36,278 nt of DNA. Source: Lachnospiraceae bacterium. Lineage in GTDB: Bacteria > Bacillota > Clostridia > Lachnospirales > Lachnospiraceae. A program made the translations under genes and the position numbers. Positions within the stretch are counted from its first letter, which is position 1; each line of letters starts with the position of its first letter. Positions 7,170-16,058 of the stretch are shown piece after piece. The stretch is taken from contig JAILLZ010000179.1 in the NCBI GenBank assembly GCA_024692885.1, positions 1 through 36,278 of the forward strand. The letters run 5' to 3'. The notes below the pieces were generated by a model. The model was not told where the DNA came from. It did no database searches and worked only from the letters and a program-made list of their open reading frames with translations.

Positions 7170-8936
7170 CTACATTCTCTCAGGGGCTTCAAATCCAAGA
7201 AGGTCGATACACTGCTCCAAAACACCTCTTGTAAGCTCAAGAAGCGCTATGTAAGAAGACTGTCTTGCCTTGTCTTCCTCTCCCATAATCTTTGTCTCAT
7301 GATAGAAATGATTGAAAGCATTTGAGAGTTCATAAATATATGCACAAATCTTATGAGGTGCAAGCTCTGAATATGCAACATCTATAGCAGGAGCATACTT
7401 TGTAAGGGCAAGCATAAGCTCTTTCTCGCTGTCTGTCTTCGGTGCTAAAAGCGCTCCCTTTTCAATCTTTCCGCCATTAGCGGCATACTTTGAAAGGATA
7501 GACTTGATTCTTACTATTGTATAGAGAATATATGGTCCTGTGTTTCCCTCAAATGATGTAAATCTGTCGATATCGAAAATGTAATCCTTTGAAGCCTGAT
7601 TTGAGAGGTCACCGTACTTGATAGCTGCAAGTGCAACAGTTTTTGAAGTAGCTTTTGCTTCCTCTTCGCCCATGGTATTGTTCTCGGAGATTTTCTTTAA
7701 CATCTCTTCGTTTATTGATGCAAGAAGGTGCTCAAGTCTCATGACTCCGCCCTCTCTTGTCTTGAAAGGCTTTCCATCCTTGCCGTTCATTGTACCGAAA
7801 CCAAGGAAGGTAAGCTTTGTATCCTTATTTACGATGCCTGTTTTCTTTGCGCATCTGAATACCTGAATGAAATGAAGTTCCTGTCTCTTATCAACGACAT
7901 AAATAACTTCGCTAGGCTTGTAGTCTCTCTCTCTCCAAACGAGAGTGGCAAGGTCTGTTGTATCATAGAGTGCAGCACCGTCTGATTTTAAAATCATGCA
8001 AGGAGGAATCTCCTTAGTATCACTCTCTTCCTTTACATCTACTACCAAAGCGCCATCGCTCTCGTAAGCGAAGCCATCTCTCTTCATCATCTCTACCATC
8101 TCAGGAATGTATGGATCAGCATCGGACTCACCCTTCCAAAGATCAAATGAGACATTGAGGTTCTCATAGTTTTTCTTAAGATCTGTAACAGAGACATTTA
8201 ATATGTGACCCAAAAGTGCTCTGTATCCAGGCTTACCCTTCTGAACTTCAACTGTTGCCTTAAGCGCAGCATCCTTATATTCAGGATCCTCCTTAGATTT
8301 TGCACTGGCTGTAGGATAAATCTCCTCAAGCTCTGCTATTGTAAACGGAGCCTCTGTAGGATATTCACCTGTGTAGCTGTCATCAAAGTATACAAGCTCA
8401 GGCTTTCTAAGCTTAAGCTCGGTGATGATGAGTCCCATCTGAAGTCCCCAATCTCCAAGATGAACGTCACCAATGACATTGTCTCCTTTGTATCTTAAGA
8501 TTCTCTTTACACTCTCACCGATGATGGCTGAACGAAGATGTCCGACATGAAGAGGCTTAGCCACGTTAGGGCCACCGAAGTCGAGCATGACTGTTCTCTT
8601 GTCAGCCACGTCTTCAACGCCGTACTTCTCATCATTTTCCATATCTGTAATGTAATTTTTAACAAATTCTCCTGAAAGAATGATATTTAAAAACCCGGGC
8701 TTTACGCTCTCCACGCTCTCAAACATGGAATTGGATTTCAATTCTTCCGCCACTTCGTCAGATATCATAAACGGAGCCTTCTTATATACCTTGGCTGCGG
8801 CAAGTGCACCATTGCACTGATATTCACAAAGATCCGGTCTGTTTGAAAGTGTAACCTTACCGTAGTTTGCGTCATATCCCTTTTTCTCAAAGGCAGACAT
8901 CACTTCCGCGCTTATGACATCGATTATTTTTTTCAT
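7170..8936 (-). CDS. argS: Arginyl-tRNA synthetase
   Basis: The 588-residue class I aminoacyl-tRNA synthetase charges tRNA-Arg in the cytoplasm. The HIGH-type motif appears as PLHVGHLRSA, and the KMSKS-equivalent is the ArgS form in GKPFKTREGG. The N-terminal part (about 1-100) fits the Arg-tRNA-synthetase N domain, and the C-terminal 120 residues form the helical anticodon-binding DALR domain ending in LLGFEAPERM. Length is normal for a bacterial ArgS. The start at 8936 (MKKIIDVIS) has AAGGAG about 10 nt upstream, whereas the longer frame from 8996 would begin inside the upstream hairpin. There is no room for a T-box leader between the upstream terminator and this start. An extended -10 element inside the hairpin upstream may drive it. 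Confidence 0.95.
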   Translation of the reverse strand: MKKIIDVISAEVMSAFEKKGYDANYGKVTLSNRPDLCEYQCNGALAAAKVYKKAPFMISDEVAEELKSNSMFESVESVKPGFLNIILSGEFVKNYITDMENDEKYGVEDVADKRTVMLDFGGPNVAKPLHVGHLRSAIIGESVKRILRYKGDNVIGDVHLGDWGLQMGLIITELKLRKPELVYFDDSYTGEYPTEAPFTIAELEEIYPTASAKSKEDPEYKDAALKATVEVQKGKPGYRALLGHILNVSVTDLKKNYENLNVSFDLWKGESDADPYIPEMVEMMKRDGFAYESDGALVVDVKEESDTKEIPPCMILKSDGAALYDTTDLATLVWRERDYKPSEVIYVVDKRQELHFIQVFRCAKKTGIVNKDTKLTFLGFGTMNGKDGKPFKTREGGVMRLEHLLASINEEMLKKISENNTMGEEEAKATSKTVALAAIKYGDLSNQASKDYIFDIDRFTSFEGNTGPYILYTIVRIKSILSKYAANGGKIEKGALLAPKTDSEKELMLALTKYAPAIDVAYSELAPHKICAYIYELSNAFNHFYHETKIMGEEDKARQSSYIALLELTRGVLEQCIDLLGFEAPERM

Positions 8937-8980
8937 ATATGAACAACTCCTTTTAACTAAAGTACTCTTAACAAAAGAAA

Positions 8981-9021
8981 ACCAGTATAATCTCAATTTA
9001 TCACCTTGAGATTATACCAGT
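8981..9021 (-). terminator. Terminator after the dapF-like gene
   Basis: In the minus-strand RNA a 16-bp stem (9006-9021 with 8981-8996) closes a 9-nt loop and is followed by UUUCUUUU. Two of the pairs are G-U wobbles, which would be A-C mismatches in the plus-strand RNA, so the structure is selected for minus-strand transcription. Confidence 0.8.
9011..9019 (-). promoter_or_regulatory. Candidate extended -10 promoter for argS inside the terminator stem
   Basis: The minus strand reads TGGTATAAT here, an extended -10 (TGn plus TATAAT). The best -35 is weak (TTGTGG, 16 bp upstream). A start in the hairpin loop would give an argS leader of about 65 nt. It may be a chance result of the stem sequence, but no other promoter fits between dapF and argS. 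Confidence 0.45.
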
Positions 9022-9097
9022 TTCTAATTCTACCACAATAACCTGTTATTTAAAATTACTTATTTTATATCTTTGGATTTTTTATATTTCTTTAATA

Positions 9098-9943
9098 TTA
9101 TGAGAAAAAGTTCTCCGCGAGATTGACTTCCCCGACTGCTACTACATGTCCAGTCATAAAGACATCTCCGTTTTCAGCTATCTCTATCTGCATGTCTCCA
9201 CCGGGCATCTTTACGTTTACCACTCTGTCTGTGAGACCCATCTTAAATGCTGCACATGCTGCCGCACATGCTCCGGTTCCCGATGAAGGAACGTATCCCT
9301 CACCTCTTGCATAGTTCTCTACCGAAAGTGTATCTCTTGAAACAACCTTCATGAGCTCCATGTTTATTCTGGTTGGGAAATAATCCGCATTCTCAACGTA
9401 TGGTCCAAGCTCCTCAGCACATCCTTTTGAAACATTTTCCGTCATGATAACGCAGTTTGGAGTTCCGATTGAAAGACATACTGCATTGTACATATCACCA
9501 TTGAACTGCAACGGCTCGGTCTTCATATCTTCTTCCGGCGTCTCAATCTTGTTTCCGATAGCAAAGAATGATGCTTTGCCCATGTTTACTTTAAGTGTCT
9601 CTCCGTTTTCATCCAAATATTCAACTTTTACAATACCTGCAGTTGTATGCACATCCACAGATTTTCCGGTCACATAGCCCTCATCTTTTAAATATCTGGC
9701 AAAGATACTTATAGCATTTCCGCCCTGCTCAGCCTCGCTTCCGTCTGAGTTAAATATCTTTAAGCTTATCTTGTCTCCATCTATAAATGGTCCATAGAGT
9801 ATACCGTCAGCACCTACTCCGTATTTTCTTCGGCACATCATCTCTATGTATCTGTCCTGAAGCTTTATGTCATTTTTCTTTGGATCTAAAATAAGATAAT
9901 CATTTCCTAGTCCATGATATTTCTTCAATGTAATAGTATTCAT
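9098..9943 (-). CDS. dapF: DapF-like (diaminopimelate epimerase family) protein lacking both catalytic cysteines
   Basis: The 281-residue protein has the two-fold DapF architecture, starting MNTITLKKYHGLGNDYLIL with conserved segments NSDGSEAEQ, GTPNCV and SGTGACAAA. Normal DapF uses one Cys in a CGNG motif and another in a CGTG motif to interconvert LL- and meso-diaminopimelate. Here these positions are Gly74 (EQGGN) and Ser221 (SSGTG). I recall a Firmicutes DapF-like group with Ser at both sites, so this may be a related clade rather than a decayed gene, as the rest of the protein is intact. Whether it makes meso-diaminopimelate cannot be said from sequence. The start at 9943 has GGAGGA 6 nt upstream. 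It is divergent from an AraC-type gene and ends before a terminator. Confidence 0.8.
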   Translation of the reverse strand: MNTITLKKYHGLGNDYLILDPKKNDIKLQDRYIEMMCRRKYGVGADGILYGPFIDGDKISLKIFNSDGSEAEQGGNAISIFARYLKDEGYVTGKSVDVHTTAGIVKVEYLDENGETLKVNMGKASFFAIGNKIETPEEDMKTEPLQFNGDMYNAVCLSIGTPNCVIMTENVSKGCAEELGPYVENADYFPTRINMELMKVVSRDTLSVENYARGEGYVPSSGTGACAAACAAFKMGLTDRVVNVKMPGGDMQIEIAENGDVFMTGHVVAVGEVNLAENFFS

Positions 9944-10043
9944 ATTCATTCCTCCGCATACAAGTCCCAAAATATGTTATATTCATTCTAACTCATTTTT
10001 TTCATCATAACAGTGCATTTATTGCTTATCATATTGCAAAAAG

Positions 10044-10052
10044 TGCTATAAT
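10044..10052 (+). promoter_or_regulatory. Extended -10 promoter for the AraC-type gene
   Basis: TGCTATAAT on the plus strand is an extended -10, about 60 nt before the ATG at 10113. A weak -35 (TTGCTT, 10022-10027) lies 19 bp upstream. The same 169-bp divergent region must hold the dapF-like promoter, which I could not place with confidence. Confidence 0.6.
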
Positions 10053-10112
10053 ATGTCTAGAAGGAAATCAATAAGAATAATCAAACTAACAATTCAATTA
10101 AACCGAGGAAAT

Positions 10113-11042
10113 ATGAACGAAAACAGCAACTGGCTTGTTTCCAATCCGGAAGAGGAAAAATTCAAACAACTTACAAATCAGAACAAGAGCGGATACTTAA
10201 ACGAGAATTTCCACCTCTTTTATATAAAAGATAAAAGGGAAATATCTTTCGATTACCACTATCACGACTTTCACAAGATAGTCGTTCTTTTACAAGGGAA
10301 TGTCACCTATGAAATAGAAGGAAAAAGCTACGAGCTGAAGCCTTACGATATGCTTCTTGTGCCAATGCATAAGATACACAGGCCAAACATTGACTCATCC
10401 TCTACCTATGAGAGGTATGTAATATGGATATCAAACGATTATCTTTCGTCATTAGCAGATGACCGTTTTACGAATAAAGTTACAAACAACTCTGATAGTG
10501 CTCTCACAAAAACCACCGGCAAAGCTTATTACAATAACATTCTCGAGAAATCTTTGATTCGAACGGAAAAAGAAAAGGCAGAGGAATACATTGAACTTTT
10601 AAAAAAAGCATACCTTGCTGAGCAGTCCGACAGTTTCGGTTCAAAGAGGCTCTCTGCCTCGTATATGGATCAGTTCATCATCCTTCTTTCAAGATTTGTT
10701 TCTTCGCCTGATTTTAAGGAAGATGCCTCGTCCATCTACTACAACAAAAAGATAGAACAGATTATCCAGTATATAAATGCAAATCTAACCGACAACCTTT
10801 CAAATGAAGAGCTGTCCAAAATCTTCTACCAAAGCAAGTACCATCTCATGCACATGTTCAAGAAAGAAACAGGCTACACGCTCCATGCCTATATAAAAGA
10901 AAAGAGATTAATCCTTGCGGCCAATCTTTTAAAAGAAGGTTATCCTGTAAGTGACGTTTGGGATATGGCAGGTTTTAGCGAATATTCCACCTTCCTACGA
11001 GCTTTTAAAAGCAAATACAAAAGATCACCTTCGTCCTTTTAA
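10113..11042 (+). CDS. AraC family transcriptional regulator with cupin sensor domain
   Basis: This is the only plus-strand gene. The 309-residue protein has an N-terminal cupin-like domain (about 35-110) with a histidine-rich strand (DYHYHDFHKIVVLLQG, H49, H51, H54) and the typical PMHKIHRP turn. A C-terminal AraC double helix-turn-helix (about 213-309) includes the usual GFSEYSTFLRAFKSKY segment. Such proteins bind a small ligand and activate nearby genes. The start at 10113 has GAGG 4 nt upstream, and the longer frame from 10053 begins within the promoter. It faces away from the dapF-like gene across 169 bp, so it may control that gene or itself, but no target or ligand is indicated. It ends at a terminator shared with the ftsZ unit. 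Confidence 0.9.
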   Translation: MNENSNWLVSNPEEEKFKQLTNQNKSGYLNENFHLFYIKDKREISFDYHYHDFHKIVVLLQGNVTYEIEGKSYELKPYDMLLVPMHKIHRPNIDSSSTYERYVIWISNDYLSSLADDRFTNKVTNNSDSALTKTTGKAYYNNILEKSLIRTEKEKAEEYIELLKKAYLAEQSDSFGSKRLSASYMDQFIILLSRFVSSPDFKEDASSIYYNKKIEQIIQYINANLTDNLSNEELSKIFYQSKYHLMHMFKKETGYTLHAYIKEKRLILAANLLKEGYPVSDVWDMAGFSEYSTFLRAFKSKYKRSPSSF

Positions 11043-11062
11043 TAGCTATTATTAATGGCAAA

Positions 11063-11091
11063 AAAAATAGGAGTATATGACTCCTATTTTT
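11063..11091. terminator. Bidirectional terminator between the AraC gene and the ftsZ unit
   Basis: A perfect 12-bp stem (11063-11074 with 11080-11091) and a 5-nt loop has a T-rich tract on both sides: TTTTTGTTTT on the plus strand and TTTTTTT on the minus strand. It lies 20 nt after the AraC stop codon and 3 nt from the stop of the small gene at 11095, so it serves both converging transcripts. Confidence 0.9.
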
Positions 11092-11094
11092 GTT

Positions 11095-11412
11095 TTAGTT
11101 ATTAAAGATGTCTTTTACGGCAGCTTCTCTGTCTTTCATGATTTCTGCCATTCTTGCAAGGGTCTCATCATCTGCCTCTACCTTACCGTAAAATGCTGAC
11201 GGTGGAAGTTCCTCACTGTATTCAGGATATCCTTCGAGCGCAACCTTAGGAATTTTCTTTTCTTCCTTCACCTCTTGGGCCGGTGCTTCTTCAGGCGCAG
11301 TCTCATCCTGTCCCGCAACTTCGTCCATTGTCATGTAATGAACGTTATAGCTTTTTATGACACTCTTGCTTAGAAGGTCCTGTAAATCTCTTTCATCGAT
11401 CTTATCTCTCAT
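11095..11412 (-). CDS. Small acidic protein of unknown function downstream of ftsZ
   Basis: This 105-residue protein is not one I recognise. It begins MRDKIDERDLQDLLSKS, likely helical, followed by an acidic Ala/Pro/Glu linker (about 35-50), a segment KIPKVALEGYPEYSEELPPS, and a charged helical C-terminus ending in VKDIFNN. No signal peptide, membrane segment or cysteine is present. AGGGGG lies 8 nt before the ATG and the gene starts 15 nt after the ftsZ stop, so the two must be co-transcribed up to the terminator 3 nt past this stop. The position suggests a cell-division role or an FtsZ partner, but this is inference from context only. Confidence 0.8.
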   Translation of the reverse strand: MRDKIDERDLQDLLSKSVIKSYNVHYMTMDEVAGQDETAPEEAPAQEVKEEKKIPKVALEGYPEYSEELPPSAFYGKVEADDETLARMAEIMKDREAAVKDIFNN

Positions 11413-11427
11413 AAGATCAGCCCCCTA

Positions 11428-12630
11428 TCATTTTCTGGAGTTTTTCAAAAACTCAGGTATCTTTATATCTACCGGAGCAACTGTGCTCTCAGGCTGAGGT
11501 GGTCTTGTAACTCCTATCGGGCTAACAGGTGTTTTTGGCTGTGTAGCAGCTGTCTGAGTAGGAGTAACAGATACTCTTGGCTGAGGAATGCTTGTTGTAG
11601 GTGCAGGTGCAACAGGCTTTCTTGTGTTAAGTGTGTTTCCCTGGTAAACAAGTTTCGGCTGAATAGATCTTCCGATAACACTGCCTTCAAGTCCGGTTGC
11701 AATAACGGTGATAGTAGCCTCGTCTGTCATAGACTCATCATACTTAGCACCAAATATGATATTTGCATCGTCTCCGGCAAGTTCCTGAACATAACTTGCA
11801 GCATCGTTCGCATCCATAAGTGAGATATCACCGGAAATATTGATGATAACATGGCTTGCTCCGTTGATGGTTGTCTCAAGGAGTGGGCTTTCAACTGCAA
11901 TCTTAACAGCTTCAAGAGCCTTCTCATCACCCTTGGCACTTCCGATACCGATATGAGCCATACCCTTGTCCTTCATAACTGTCTGAACATCGGCAAAGTC
12001 GAGGTTGATAAGTGCAGGGAGATTAATAAGATCTGTAATTCCCTGAACAGCCTGCTGAAGAACTTCATCTGCCTTCTTTAATGCTTCCGGCATAGACGTA
12101 TGTCTGTCTACAATCTCAAGCAATTTATCGTTTGGAATAACAATCAGAGTATCTACACACTCGCGAAGTCTTTCAACACCGTTTGTAGCATTGATAGCTC
12201 TCTGCTTTGCTTCAAATTTGAATGGTTTTGTTACAACTCCGACTGTAAGGATACCCTGATCCTTTGCAATCTTTGCAACTACAGGAGCTGCTCCCGTACC
12301 GGTACCGCCACCCATTCCGCAGGTAACAAATACCATGTCTGCTCCTTTTACTGCCTCCGCAAGCTCTTCTGCGCTCTCCTCAGCTGCCTTCTGTCCAATC
12401 TCAGGCTGGGCTCCCGCACCGAGTCCTTTTGTAAGTTTCTCACCAATCTGAATGAGAAGCGGTGCCTTGCAAAGTGTGAGTGCCTGCTTATCTGTGTTTA
12501 TTCCGATAAACTCTACACCCTCAATATTTTCATCTATCATTCTGTTTACAGCATTATTACCGGCGCCACCGACTCCGATAACAATGATTTTAGCATTTGA
12601 ATCCGTCTCTGCAGTCCTTATCTCTAACAA
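11428..12630 (-). CDS. ftsZ: Cell division protein FtsZ
   Basis: This tubulin-like GTPase polymerises into the cytokinetic Z ring. The 400-residue protein has the nucleotide-binding start [17 protein letters not shown] (15-31), the tubulin signature [10 protein letters not shown] (107-116), a standard GTPase and C-terminal domain to about 315, a Pro/Thr-rich linker, and the conserved C-terminal peptide [12 protein letters not shown] that binds partner proteins. The start is a TTG at 12630 with AGGAGG 8 nt upstream. No ftsA is adjacent. It has its own upstream region (12631-12765) with a candidate promoter, and is followed 15 nt later by a small unknown gene. Confidence 0.98.
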   Translation of the reverse strand: MLEIRTAETDSNAKIIVIGVGGAGNNAVNRMIDENIEGVEFIGINTDKQALTLCKAPLLIQIGEKLTKGLGAGAQPEIGQKAAEESAEELAEAVKGADMVFVTCGMGGGTGTGAAPVVAKIAKDQGILTVGVVTKPFKFEAKQRAINATNGVERLRECVDTLIVIPNDKLLEIVDRHTSMPEALKKADEVLQQAVQGITDLINLPALINLDFADVQTVMKDKGMAHIGIGSAKGDEKALEAVKIAVESPLLETTINGASHVIINISGDISLMDANDAASYVQELAGDDANIIFGAKYDESMTDEATITVIATGLEGSVIGRSIQPKLVYQGNTLNTRKPVAPAPTTSIPQPRVSVTPTQTAATQPKTPVSPIGVTRPPQPESTVAPVDIKIPEFLKNSRK

Positions 12631-12719
12631 GGGTTAGTCCTCCTTTTTCATATTTCTCATAACCTATACTATATATTTAGATATAATCGTCTTCATTTAA
12701 ACATAAAAACCTAAATATT

Positions 12720-12748
12720 ATATTATTAGTTTTACCTAAAATAATCAA
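12720..12748 (-). promoter_or_regulatory. Candidate ftsZ promoter
   Basis: In the 135-bp gap before ftsZ the minus strand has TTGATT (12743-12748) and TAATAT (12720-12725) 17 bp apart. The remaining leader of about 90 nt is very AT-rich, with several other TATA-like hexamers, so the exact start is uncertain. The gap is the only one of its size inside the dcw cluster, which fits a separate ftsZ promoter. Confidence 0.45.
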
Positions 12749-12765
12749 CCGAAAAATCAGTTTTT

Positions 12766-13521
12766 TTAATCTATATTCTCCTCTCGGAAAATGATGTTTT
12801 TGTTGTCCGTAGACCAGTCTTCAACATGCAGTGTTCCGGTCTTTCCCTCAAGGTCCGGGAGTATCACCGGAAGCCTCATTATCTTCTCGGTCAGATTGGT
12901 TCCGTCACCAAGAAGAACTTTTATCGTGTCATACCGCAACGTAATGTTGTTAGACGAATCAAAAGTGATGGTATTCGGAACAACCTCATATTTTTTCAAA
13001 GCCTGGGTACACACAAGGACCTCTTTTAATATATCGTCATTTTCGATTGGAAGCTTTTCGTAGAGAACTACTTTATCGCAGCCAAGGCCGTCGATTCTCG
13101 GTATACCATCTATAAGTTCACCGGAGGTTTCGATAACAAAACCATCCTTGTCAAAATAGGCATTTTGATCGGTGCTTGATATGTATATATAGCCTATACT
13201 GCCTTTCTCATATACTTTGATATGTACAGTATGCGGATTGTCCAGAGAAATCTCCATTAGATCCACAAAAGGTATGGCCTCTTTTTTTGCAAATTTTGAC
13301 TTAAACAACACGTAAAGCGAATTCCACGAGTACTTGTCATCCAATGCCAGTTCCTGAATCTGCTTTGTACTGTACAGCTCGTTTCCTTCCACAACAACGT
13401 TCTTTACCGTAAAAACGTTCCAGATTATGAGAAAGGCTGCAAACAGTATAAACAAAACGGCAAGCATGATTATCAGAATCCGTTTTCGTCTTCTGCTTTT
13501 CTTTCTTTTCTCTTTTATCAT
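12766..13521 (-). CDS. ftsQ: Cell division protein FtsQ/DivIB
   Basis: The 251-residue bitopic membrane protein has a short Lys/Arg-rich cytoplasmic end (KEKRKKSRRRKR), a single membrane segment (about 14-36), and an extracellular POTRA-type domain beginning VKNVVVEGNELYSTKQIQEL. A beta domain follows (about 110-240). It bridges FtsL and other divisome proteins outside the membrane. The weak sequence similarity typical of the family is offset by position: 13 nt after ftsW and directly before ftsZ. The Shine-Dalgarno sequence is poor, so expression may depend on coupling with ftsW. Confidence 0.9.
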   Translation of the reverse strand: MIKEKRKKSRRRKRILIIMLAVLFILFAAFLIIWNVFTVKNVVVEGNELYSTKQIQELALDDKYSWNSLYVLFKSKFAKKEAIPFVDLMEISLDNPHTVHIKVYEKGSIGYIYISSTDQNAYFDKDGFVIETSGELIDGIPRIDGLGCDKVVLYEKLPIENDDILKEVLVCTQALKKYEVVPNTITFDSSNNITLRYDTIKVLLGDGTNLTEKIMRLPVILPDLEGKTGTLHVEDWSTDNKNIIFREENID

Positions 13522-13534
13522 AATTAAAAACCAA

Positions 13535-14656
13535 TTATTCCGAAGTTGTCAGTTTTATCTGTTTTGCCACATTCAAAGCCAATCCCATTTCCGCCAAAAG
13601 TATGGAAACAGATGTACCTCCGTAGCTTATAAACGGCAAGGTAATACCGGTATTTGGAATAGTGTTTGTTACAACCGCTATATTCAAAATAACCTGAATG
13701 GCTATGTGGGCAAGTATTCCGCTGACTATAAGTGCGCCGTAGAGGTCATTTGCGTTGGTTGCAATAACCATAAAACGCCACAGAAGCAACAGGTACAACA
13801 AAATAACGCAAATCGCACCGAAAAGTCCCAATTCCTCACAGATGATGGAAAAGATCATATCGTTCTGTGCTTCGGGAAGATATCCGAGCTTCTGCATACT
13901 CTCTCCAAGACCTTTTCCAAACAAACCGCCGGAACCAATGGCATATAGTCCCTGAAGTATCTGGTATCCCTTGGAATAATCCTCAGGATGAAGCCATATT
14001 TTTATTCGTTCAAGTCTGTATCCCGCAGTGAGCAGAAAGCCACCACTCAAAGCCACTCCTATCGCAATAACCATAACGAACGGAAGGTATTTCGGACTGG
14101 ATACAAATATAATCACAAAAGTAATTCCAAGAATAATTATCGCCGTACTCAGGTTGTTTAAAGCAATTACGCCGGTAATAGGGATGACAAAAGCAAACAG
14201 CTTTACAATCGTCCTCCAGTCATCCATTTTTTTCGGAATCTTGTTTATCACGGCAGCCAAGAAGATAATAATGGCAATCTTTGCAATCTCCGAAGGCTGG
14301 ACTGACATGCCTCCTATGTATATCCATCTGGTGGAACCGTTGTATGCTTTTCCTCCTATAAGAACGTAGAGACAAAGCGCAAAGGAAACAACGTAAGCCA
14401 CGAAGCTTAGTTTCATCCAAAAATGATAGTCCACAAAGGAGAAAAACAGCATGGCCGAAAATCCCAGCATTGCGGCTTTCATCTGCTTTCTTAAGAAATA
14501 AGCAGAGTTTCCGTACTTGATAGCGGCAGTGTAAGAACTGGTGCTGTAAAGCATAACAAGCCCGAACCCAACCAGGAATATGATTATAAACAGAAGCGTA
14601 TAATCAAAGAATTTGTATTTTTTTTCTTTTTTATTCTTTTGGATGGCTTCAGACAT
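13535..14656 (-). CDS. ftsW: SEDS-family peptidoglycan glycosyltransferase FtsW (possibly SpoVE)
   Basis: The 373-residue polytopic membrane protein has about ten membrane segments and SEDS motifs, including GLVMLYSTSSY near the first segment, FSFVDYHF, and a C-terminal block NTGITLPFISYGGTS. SEDS proteins polymerise lipid II, working with a class B PBP. The position after murD and before ftsQ indicates the septal FtsW. In spore formers the closely related SpoVE can occupy this place, and the sequence alone does not tell them apart. It starts 13 nt after murD ends. No murG follows, although in many Firmicutes murG lies next to this gene. Confidence 0.93.
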   Translation of the reverse strand: MSEAIQKNKKEKKYKFFDYTLLFIIIFLVGFGLVMLYSTSSYTAAIKYGNSAYFLRKQMKAAMLGFSAMLFFSFVDYHFWMKLSFVAYVVSFALCLYVLIGGKAYNGSTRWIYIGGMSVQPSEIAKIAIIIFLAAVINKIPKKMDDWRTIVKLFAFVIPITGVIALNNLSTAIIILGITFVIIFVSSPKYLPFVMVIAIGVALSGGFLLTAGYRLERIKIWLHPEDYSKGYQILQGLYAIGSGGLFGKGLGESMQKLGYLPEAQNDMIFSIICEELGLFGAICVILLYLLLLWRFMVIATNANDLYGALIVSGILAHIAIQVILNIAVVTNTIPNTGITLPFISYGGTSVSILLAEMGLALNVAKQIKLTTSE

Positions 14657-14669
14657 AACTCCTACTCTC

Positions 14670-16025
14670 CTACATGTTTCTTACAAGCTCTTTAAAAATT
14701 CTGCCCCTCTCCTCATAGTTGTCAAACATTCCCCAGCTGGCGCAGGCCGGTGAAAGTAATACTGCCTCTCCGGCTTTTGCATTGTCATGGCAGTATGAAA
14801 CCGCCTCCTCAAAAGTATCAAAAAGCACAACGTCGTAAAAACCGTGACGATTTGCACATTCTTTTATCTTCTCTTTGGTCTGTCCGATAAGCACAAGCTT
14901 TTTAACCTTGCCGTCAAAAGCTTCTATCCACTCGTCATACTCGGACTGCTTGTCATAACCGCCTCCAATGAGATAAGTCGGTCTAACCATGGCTTTGATT
15001 CCCTGGATAGCCGCGTCCACATTGGTCCCCTTGGAATCGTTGTAATAAGTAACTCCATCTACTTCTTCCACAAACTCAATTCTGTGTTCAACGGCTTTGA
15101 AACGTTTTACTGTGTCCACGATTACGTTCATAGGCACACCAAAGCTCTCTGCCATTGCCATGGCAGCCATGATGTTTTCATAGTTATGATTTCCGAGCAG
15201 ACTTGTCTCGCTTACCTTCAACAAAACTTCCCTTTTGCCCGCTTTTGAGCGGATAATGTTTTCTCCCTCGAGGTAATATCCGTCTTCAAGTTCAGTCTTT
15301 GATGAGAAATACACAACATTTATATCAAGTGTCTTTCCGAATTCTTTCAACACAGGGTCTTCATAGTTTAAAACCACTGTTTCTGATCCGCTCTGATTTT
15401 TGGTTATGCTCTCCTTGCAGGCAATATAGTTTTCCATCGTGTGATGTCTGTTCAGATGATCCGGTGTGATATTCAAAATCGCTGATACAGCAGGATGGAA
15501 ATCCACTGCAGTCTCAAGTTGAAAGCTGCTTATCTCGGCAACCGTAACAGTTTTGTCTGTCATCGTAGCTGCCTCGGTTGTGTAAGGAATACCGATATTT
15601 CCGACAACACGAACATCGTCGAAATAAGCTTTCATTATTTCTCCAACCAAAGTTGTGGTTGTTGTCTTTCCGTTTGTACCTGTAATTGCAATAATCTTTC
15701 CTGCAGAAAATCTGTAAGCAAGCTCGATTTCTCCCCAGATAATGCAACCTCTTTCCTTGAGATTCTCAACAAAAGGAAGGTCAACAGGAACACCCGGACT
15801 AAGAACAGCTATATCTAAGTTTTCCATAACATTTTCAGGAATGTTTCCCAAATAGATATCGCATGCAGAAAACTCTTCATGCTCGTTTTTTAATTTAAGA
15901 GCATCCAGATTTTCATTTCCATCGTACAAAACAAAATTTAGGCCCTTACTTTTAAGAAGTCCGGCAGCTGCAACTCCGCTCTTTCCGGTACCGACTACAA
16001 GAAACTTTTTTCCTTCAAATTCCAT
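14670..16025 (-). CDS. murD: UDP-N-acetylmuramoylalanine-D-glutamate ligase
   Basis: This cytoplasmic Mur ligase adds D-glutamate to UDP-MurNAc-L-Ala using ATP. The 451-residue protein has the N-terminal nucleotide-binding fold with GTGKSGVAAAGLL (12-24), the ATP loop GTNGKTT (116-122), the central ligase signature around EISSFQLE and NITPDHLNRH, and the C-terminal domain with YNDSKGTN and LSPACASWGMFDNYEERG. Length is normal. GGAG lies about 7 nt before the ATG. It sits between mraY and ftsW. The neighbouring ligases murE, murF and murC are not in this window. Confidence 0.97.
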   Translation of the reverse strand: MEFEGKKFLVVGTGKSGVAAAGLLKSKGLNFVLYDGNENLDALKLKNEHEEFSACDIYLGNIPENVMENLDIAVLSPGVPVDLPFVENLKERGCIIWGEIELAYRFSAGKIIAITGTNGKTTTTTLVGEIMKAYFDDVRVVGNIGIPYTTEAATMTDKTVTVAEISSFQLETAVDFHPAVSAILNITPDHLNRHHTMENYIACKESITKNQSGSETVVLNYEDPVLKEFGKTLDINVVYFSSKTELEDGYYLEGENIIRSKAGKREVLLKVSETSLLGNHNYENIMAAMAMAESFGVPMNVIVDTVKRFKAVEHRIEFVEEVDGVTYYNDSKGTNVDAAIQGIKAMVRPTYLIGGGYDKQSEYDEWIEAFDGKVKKLVLIGQTKEKIKECANRHGFYDVVLFDTFEEAVSYCHDNAKAGEAVLLSPACASWGMFDNYEERGRIFKELVRNM

Positions 16026-16058
16026 TTTCTTACTCCAACCTTTAAATATAATCCCGCT

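Noticed and set aside
8937-9097. T-box leader before argS
   Set aside because: The only structured element is the terminator hairpin. The remaining space is too short for a specifier stem and antiterminator.
12100-12600. 166-codon plus-strand open frame opposite ftsZ
   Set aside because: It is antisense to a certain ftsZ. The product is cysteine- and asparagine-rich and resembles no protein family.
12749-12765. Small hairpin after ftsQ as a terminator
   Set aside because: The possible stem is only about six pairs with a wobble and lacks a clean T-run in the right place.
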